Positions 58,501 to 64,000 of a stretch of 64,000 nt of DNA are shown here, piece after piece. The stretch lies in assembly GCF_949628265.1 (NCBI RefSeq), contig NC_088788.1, positions 15,004,001-15,068,000 of the forward strand. Direction: 5' to 3'. The notes under the pieces are model-generated. The model searched no databases, was not told where the DNA came from, and worked only from the letters and a program-made list of their open reading frames with translations. Source of the stretch: Cloeon dipterum. Lineage: Eukaryota > Arthropoda > Insecta > Ephemeroptera > Baetidae. The number at the start of each line of letters is the position of its first letter. Position 1 is the first letter of the stretch. Position numbers and translations under genes: made by a program.

Positions 58501-61500
58501 TGCTTGTACACCCACTGCCGCGCGCGGGATGAAAGGCGGAAATATCTATGAGAGTGCGGTGACGACGCCAAACCAATTTGCAATAAACGCCGAGAGTGAC
58601 ATAAGCAAACCATGAATACGACTGTCTCTGCGCGTAATTACTTAGCCATCTTTGCGCCTTCTTGTCCGATCAGATATAAGGGAAAGCACTGCCATTACTT
58701 GTGCGGCTTCAATAACATTCGTGCGTGGGGAGTTTGCGTTGCTCAATGCGTTGTTGTGAAGTAAGATCAAATGCAATTGTAAATACACCGTGGTAGATGA
58801 TGGCAAAACGTATATATTGCAGAAAGAGATTTCAAAAAATAATGTAAAGTTGGTTTAAAAGTAGGCAATGGGGATTCCTCTAGAGCCTTTGTTAAAAGAA
58901 ACAACCAAGTATGGAGGTAACTAACTCTTTTCCCTGGGCACTGAGGAAAGAAGTCTCTTCCTTCCTTCCACGGTTTTAAACTTTTAAACATCCCGCATGT
59001 TTTAAACAGCCCAACATCTTGTAAATACTGAATCTCGTAAAACAAGGGCTATTTTTCTGCAAAAAAAAAAAAAATCATTTTCAATCTCATTTTTTAACCA
59101 AAAAAGTTGGATAGCCCACTCGCATTTCAACCGTTCCGGTGGTGCAATGTTCGAGTCAATTAGATGAAAAGTTTATGCATCACGAAGTTTGTTTGCAAAT
59201 TAAATTAGCGGCAGTCAAAGAGCCTGCACCAAACTCGCGTCGGCGGCCAAATCCAGAGCGAGTGGCTAGTCCTCAGCATAATTTGCCGGTTTCGCTATAG
59301 CAATACCCAGCGAGTGCAATTAAATTCTCATTCCGAAAGTTTGCTCGGCGATAACGACATTATTAAATCTCAAAGTCGTAAAACTGCAGCTGTGAAAAGC
59401 TTATTTGGTACAATGTGCACCAGAAGAATTATTGGGAGGAACAGAAGCAAAAGTTTCCTTTTCAGAATGTCGACAAGTTTGTGGAAGTTTGCTCGGGAAT
59501 TTTTATATCTCACTGCGGACCGTTTCAGGACCCCTGCATTGTCTCTTTTTGAATTGAAGTTGCAAATTTATTATTTCAAGTGACCTGTGTGCTAGTGTGG
59601 AAAATATTCATGGGTCCATGGTGGCATGCTGAATTGTTTCTACTTCACGGTTGCTGACACAAACTTCAAAGCAATCGCGACTTCTTTGATGAAAGGAGGA
59701 GTTATTGTCTCTTGTGCTGCTCGGCATACAAAGCGGTTTTATGCTGCGCGTTTTATTAGTCTCTGGCAAAAAATAACAAACAACTTGTATCCATGATTGC
59801 GCTATATTGAAAATACCTAGCTGAGCTAAACTTTTCCGCAGAATTTTCTTTGAGTGCTTCCTGGATTCTCGGGTGATATGACGATTGCAGCTGTAAGAAG
59901 AATGAAAATGTTGATGAGTGGTGCTTGAAAAGAGTCAAGAATCTTCCTTGAAACGAAAAGTTGGGAAATTTTTACTATCAGTCGTCTTGAAATTGGAAAG
60001 AACACATGGAATATATTGACGGCTCGAAAATTCCCCTCCTGACATCAGAAAGGATAGCTGTCGTAGAAATAAATCTGAAATCGATACCAAAAGAATCATA
60101 CTTTTGTCTCCAAACGATAAGTTGGCTCGATCTCAGGAGATAAATCGCAATTTCCGATGCAGGTGCGATGTTCTTTTGACTTGGAGAGCACAGTTGCTCA
60201 TATATTCCAGACTAAAAGCGCGGCAAACACGGCGGAAGAGAGAGCTCTCGCCATCGATTGATGTGTCGGCTTCATTTGGCGTGGATCAAGATATATGTCG
60301 GTCAGAGCGGACCCCTTGAGATGCTAAATGCTGCGTGGCCGCTCTAATAAATCAATCGAGCGCGATAAAGCAGCAGCAACAGCAACAGCAGCCGCACCGT
60401 GAACTGGAATGAATCGCCTGCAGGCATCATGCAAATTTATTTTAAACCCCTTTTAGTCAGCGGGTGGGCGCGACTGCAGGTTGAACTGTAATTGCGAGCA
60501 AATTAACCCGGTACAAGTCAAGGGGCTTGCGAAACAAGGCTCCCTCTCGATTGATCGGTTGACCTTTGCTCAACGAACGCGTCTGGCCCGAAACGCATGA
60601 GAAGCACGGCGCTACGGTAGGCAGCCAATGGCCTGGATTTAGTGTTTCTAACTTGGAGTAAATTGAATTCTGATTGAAAATTTCACGCCCCGCTGCAGCT
60701 CGACTTGCTCAGTTGAGCAGTATGAAACTTGTACCACGGGCGTAATTATATTCTAATTTGTAAGCAACAAGTGAGATTAAAATCTGCAACGATCCACGTA
60801 AACAACGATCCCTAACGACGCAAAACATAATACCTGCCGTATCGGCCGAGAAAAAGCATTACTGCACGGGCGGCGCCCATTTGGCAGAATTATTGTCGCG
60901 CAGGTGAGTCCAATTTAATTTAATTAAAACGTGCGCCTAGTCCATAAATGGCCGGGCCCAACTGCGGGAGCCGACTCAGGAATTAGCCATCAATTAAGTT
61001 TATAATCCCGGTCGCAGGTGGGTCCTCGGCCGGCGCCTGCCTTTGGAAACTTTGATGACTTTACCTGACGCACAAGCGTTTCCGCCAGGTGAGCCTTTTG
61101 CGCGTGGGCAAATTGGTCCGAGAATGCGAAGGCCGCCAAAGTGGAGCACCGAGATGAGTGGCGACCGCACGCGCCTGGCTGGCAAAAGAGTTATGCAACG
61201 AGCCGCACACGCAAGACGGAAGCGTTGCATACTGCCATCCTTTTTCGATCGTTCATTTTCCACGCAAATTGAGACACATTGCAAAATTACTACACATTCC
61301 AGACATTCACATAAAAAATAAATTATGTAACATGAAAAAAAATTGAGAAATTGATTTTTTCTCAATAAGTGTCACTGGTGACCCTGATCAATTTTTGGCG
61401 CCAATGTAGCGACGAAGAAAATCTCAAAATAATTCGTTATTCGTTACAGCCTTTGCCTTACATGAAATAAATTTATAGGAATTTTTAGGACTTTTGTGTG

Positions 61501-64000
61501 TTCATTTTGCCTTGGATTGTGCAATTTGATATTTTTAACATGATATATATATATTGCTATTGTGAAGCAGAAATAGCAAAGAAAAAGAAATAAATTGTGA
61601 TTACGAAGCAACGAGGATGTAGTCCATTTTTCAGTTTCTATGGAAGAAGACATTTTATTTAACAACTGAAGTTTTTATTCAAGAGTTCCCCGACAAGGAA
61701 TTTCAATGGGCCTCTAACAAAATGATTTCGTGACATCAATGCGTTAGAGCTTCTGGCTAGGCCATAAATTGTCACTTATCCTAACCACGAAAAAAACTGC
61801 TGGAAAAATGATTCAACTGACTCTTACATTCACAATCCGAACATACATATAACAATTATAGAAGACAATCAGAAGGGTTGCGAGCTGCTATTGTGTGGGG
61901 GCAGCAGTGTGAATATCAACCCCCCATTATTTAAAGTGCTTCTCAAGCCTGCTCGCCGCAACAAATGCACAAAAGCAAGTGAAGCCGGCGGGCGTTCTCC
62001 AGCAGCCGACACACACACGGAACTGAGCATTTCGTCAGTTTGGGCCAAGAGTTGAAAGTCAACCCGAAGAAAATGGGTCTTTACACTGCTTGCTTGGTGA
62101 GCGGTCAGCGGCGGCGACTCGCCGCTCCCCGAGGAGCAGTGCTTCTGGATCTGATCCACGCCCGCTGGCCATTTTTCTCCATTGTGCAAAGAGATGCATG
62201 TTCGCGCCCCCTGAGAATTGTTTCCTGCCCACTCACAAACACGGATAAGTAGCGAGATGTGCGCTCGCAGTTATCTGCACTAAAGGACACAAAAGCGGCC
62301 GACACAAATTTAATATGTCATGCGAGTGACACACACTCACGTAGCCGCTGCTGCTGCTGGCCTCGGACACGCGTATACATACATGCTATAGATGGTATCG
62401 ATTTTCATAACGGCTCCATATCAGACCGGCTCTCCTTCTCGCTCGCTCGCTCGCTCTCGCAGTTTCATTGTACCCGCCGACACCGTCGACTCGATGGGAA
62501 ATTTAATTTATTTTCACACTCTCGTGCTAGCTGGCTGGTTTGGTCGGCGGTGTGTTGTACAGACACAGGCCAACGCCAATGCGCAATACAAATGTTTTCC
62601 CTTTTGCTCCCGCGAGCACGTGATGACTTCATTTTTGCTGGATAAAACTGATGCTTTCGCACGCACTGCCCAGGGATTTTCGTTTGTTTTTGTCGTTGCT
62701 CTCAGCGCTTGCGTTTTAACTGCTTTTTTACTCGCTTGTTATCAGCTGGATGGAGGATTTGGGGTTGTTGCTGTGGTTCGTGAAAATGGAAACAAAATGT
62801 CAATGGCTTGCGAAAAGCTATCGCGGTTTGCAAGCGCCGCCAACGGACGCTGACCTTTTAGAATGTCAAAGGAAGTATTTAGCAACGAACAATGAGTCCG
62901 GCCTCAAACTCAAAGGATAAAAGAAACTTTTTAAGTTTAATATTTCGTGATATACTAGTAGCTCCTATAAAATGTGCTTTTGTAAGTAAACGATACACAG
63001 GCAGGAAAAATTAAGTTAAGATGTAAAAATTTGAAACCCTAAAAACAAAAAGATCTCTCATTGCCTTATTGCAGATTATGATCATCATTACATTTTTTAT
63101 AAGAGATTTTAAACGAGCTATTTGATTTGACATTGCGGCCTTAAAACTCTTTGACATGCTATTTGAACAGCTCATTGCGTGCGGCGTTGCCTCATCAGAT
63201 TTCACCGCATGCTCAAGTGAAAATATACAGAGTGTAATTCTATGAACTGTGCTGATAAGATAAATTTAATACTTTTTAATTTCAAATTTAGGTTGTTTTT
63301 CTAAAAACAATTAACTTCATATATAAAAAAATTTAAAATTCAGAAGAAATTACGCATTTTTTGCAGCTCACAGCTACACGAAAATTAATATTTAAGACCC
63401 TGAACATTTCACGGTATTCTGTATAGTAGGAACGTGGACAAATTTTAATCTTGGACGGAAGAATATTCCATTGTTGCCTGTTTTTGCATTCGAACCCTCG
63501 GCTAGCTTTCGTAGTTAGATCAAATGCTATGTAATTAATACCGCATCTATTTACACCGTTATTTTATGCAAGAAATCCTTTTCATTGTACCAGCAAACAA
63601 GTATGTGATAGTGAGCAGCGCGTGTGTTATCTCCTCTAATAACACGGGATTTGCAAATCCCCTTGCAGGCAGGCGTCCTTGCATCTATAATCTCATGAAA
63701 AGTGATTGAACTCGCATTACTAACTCACTCTTTCCTGCTGTGGGAAGCGGAGCAAGGCTCATTCTTTCCTCCCTGAAGGCTCAATCCCTTTTCCAGACGC
63801 TAATATTTTGCAATGTACACGTGACGTGTTCAGCGCAGACCGAGCATGTGATAACGACACCGACCGTGCAAATATTTCTAGGTCGGATGCAAATGAAGGA
63901 AGCAGCTGATGCCGACTCGCACAAACGCGCTCGAAAAACAAACAAACAGCTCTTGGTGGTGTCTCATTTTCCCTTGTTATCTGCTCTAGGGCCGAACAAA
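55551..64000. other. Long region without recognisable genes
   Basis: About 8.4 kb of mixed AT-rich and moderately GC-rich DNA. Open frames are short and have no family signature. Small simple repeats occur: (CA)n near 58422-58437, an A run at 59062-59075, (CGCT)n near 62440-62460. It may be intergenic, or an intron or promoter of a gene beyond the window. Confidence 0.5.

Noticed and set aside
63486..63500. GGTTCGAATGC-like B box on the minus strand
   Set aside because: No A box upstream and no foldable tRNA; a lone 11-mer is weak evidence.

Overview
Kind of genome. The window is eukaryotic, AT-rich DNA with short GT-AG introns (many of 51-70 bp). It looks like an arthropod, probably an insect: it carries an intron-bearing kayak/Fos gene with alternative first exons, a Klp98A-type kinesin with FHA and PX domains, and two LTR retrotransposons with CsRn1-clade features. 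The species cannot be named from the sequence alone.

Layout. 1-299 (-): the 5' end of a TMEM222 homologue, running off the left edge. 1077-9904 (+): CTR9, a Paf1-complex TPR protein in 13 exons; its third intron holds a 3.8-kb nested inverted-repeat (foldback) element. 11388-19520 (-): Klp98A/KIF16B, an endosomal kinesin-3 in 14 exons. 19897-20930 (+): DPH5, the diphthamide methyltransferase. 21153-23027 (-): STK16 kinase. 29655-36117 (+): kayak (Fos), with three alternative coding first exons joined to a shared bZIP body. 36379-38914 (-): ICE2/NARG2, a little-elongation-complex subunit. 43966-49032 and 49740-54715 (both -): two full-length, apparently very young Ty3/Gypsy retrotransposons, each with visually identical LTRs and a 4-bp target-site duplication. 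54720-64000: about 9 kb with no gene that I can recognise, apart from a SINE-like fragment derived from 5S rRNA.

How it fits together. The genes sit in head-to-head and tail-to-tail pairs (TMEM222/CTR9 and Klp98A/DPH5 divergent; CTR9/Klp98A, DPH5/STK16 and kayak/ICE2 convergent). CTR9, kayak and ICE2 all act in RNA polymerase II transcription, but nothing indicates co-regulation. The non-coding DNA around kayak is unusual: six perfect CRE octamers (TGACGTCA) and seven AP-1 heptamers (TGASTCA) lie between 25.4 and 34.4 kb, which suggests autoregulation by Fos/Jun/CREB-type factors. Gene models were assembled by eye from splice sites, reading phase and family similarity. For CTR9, Klp98A, DPH5, STK16, kayak and ICE2 the exons add up to an uninterrupted frame.
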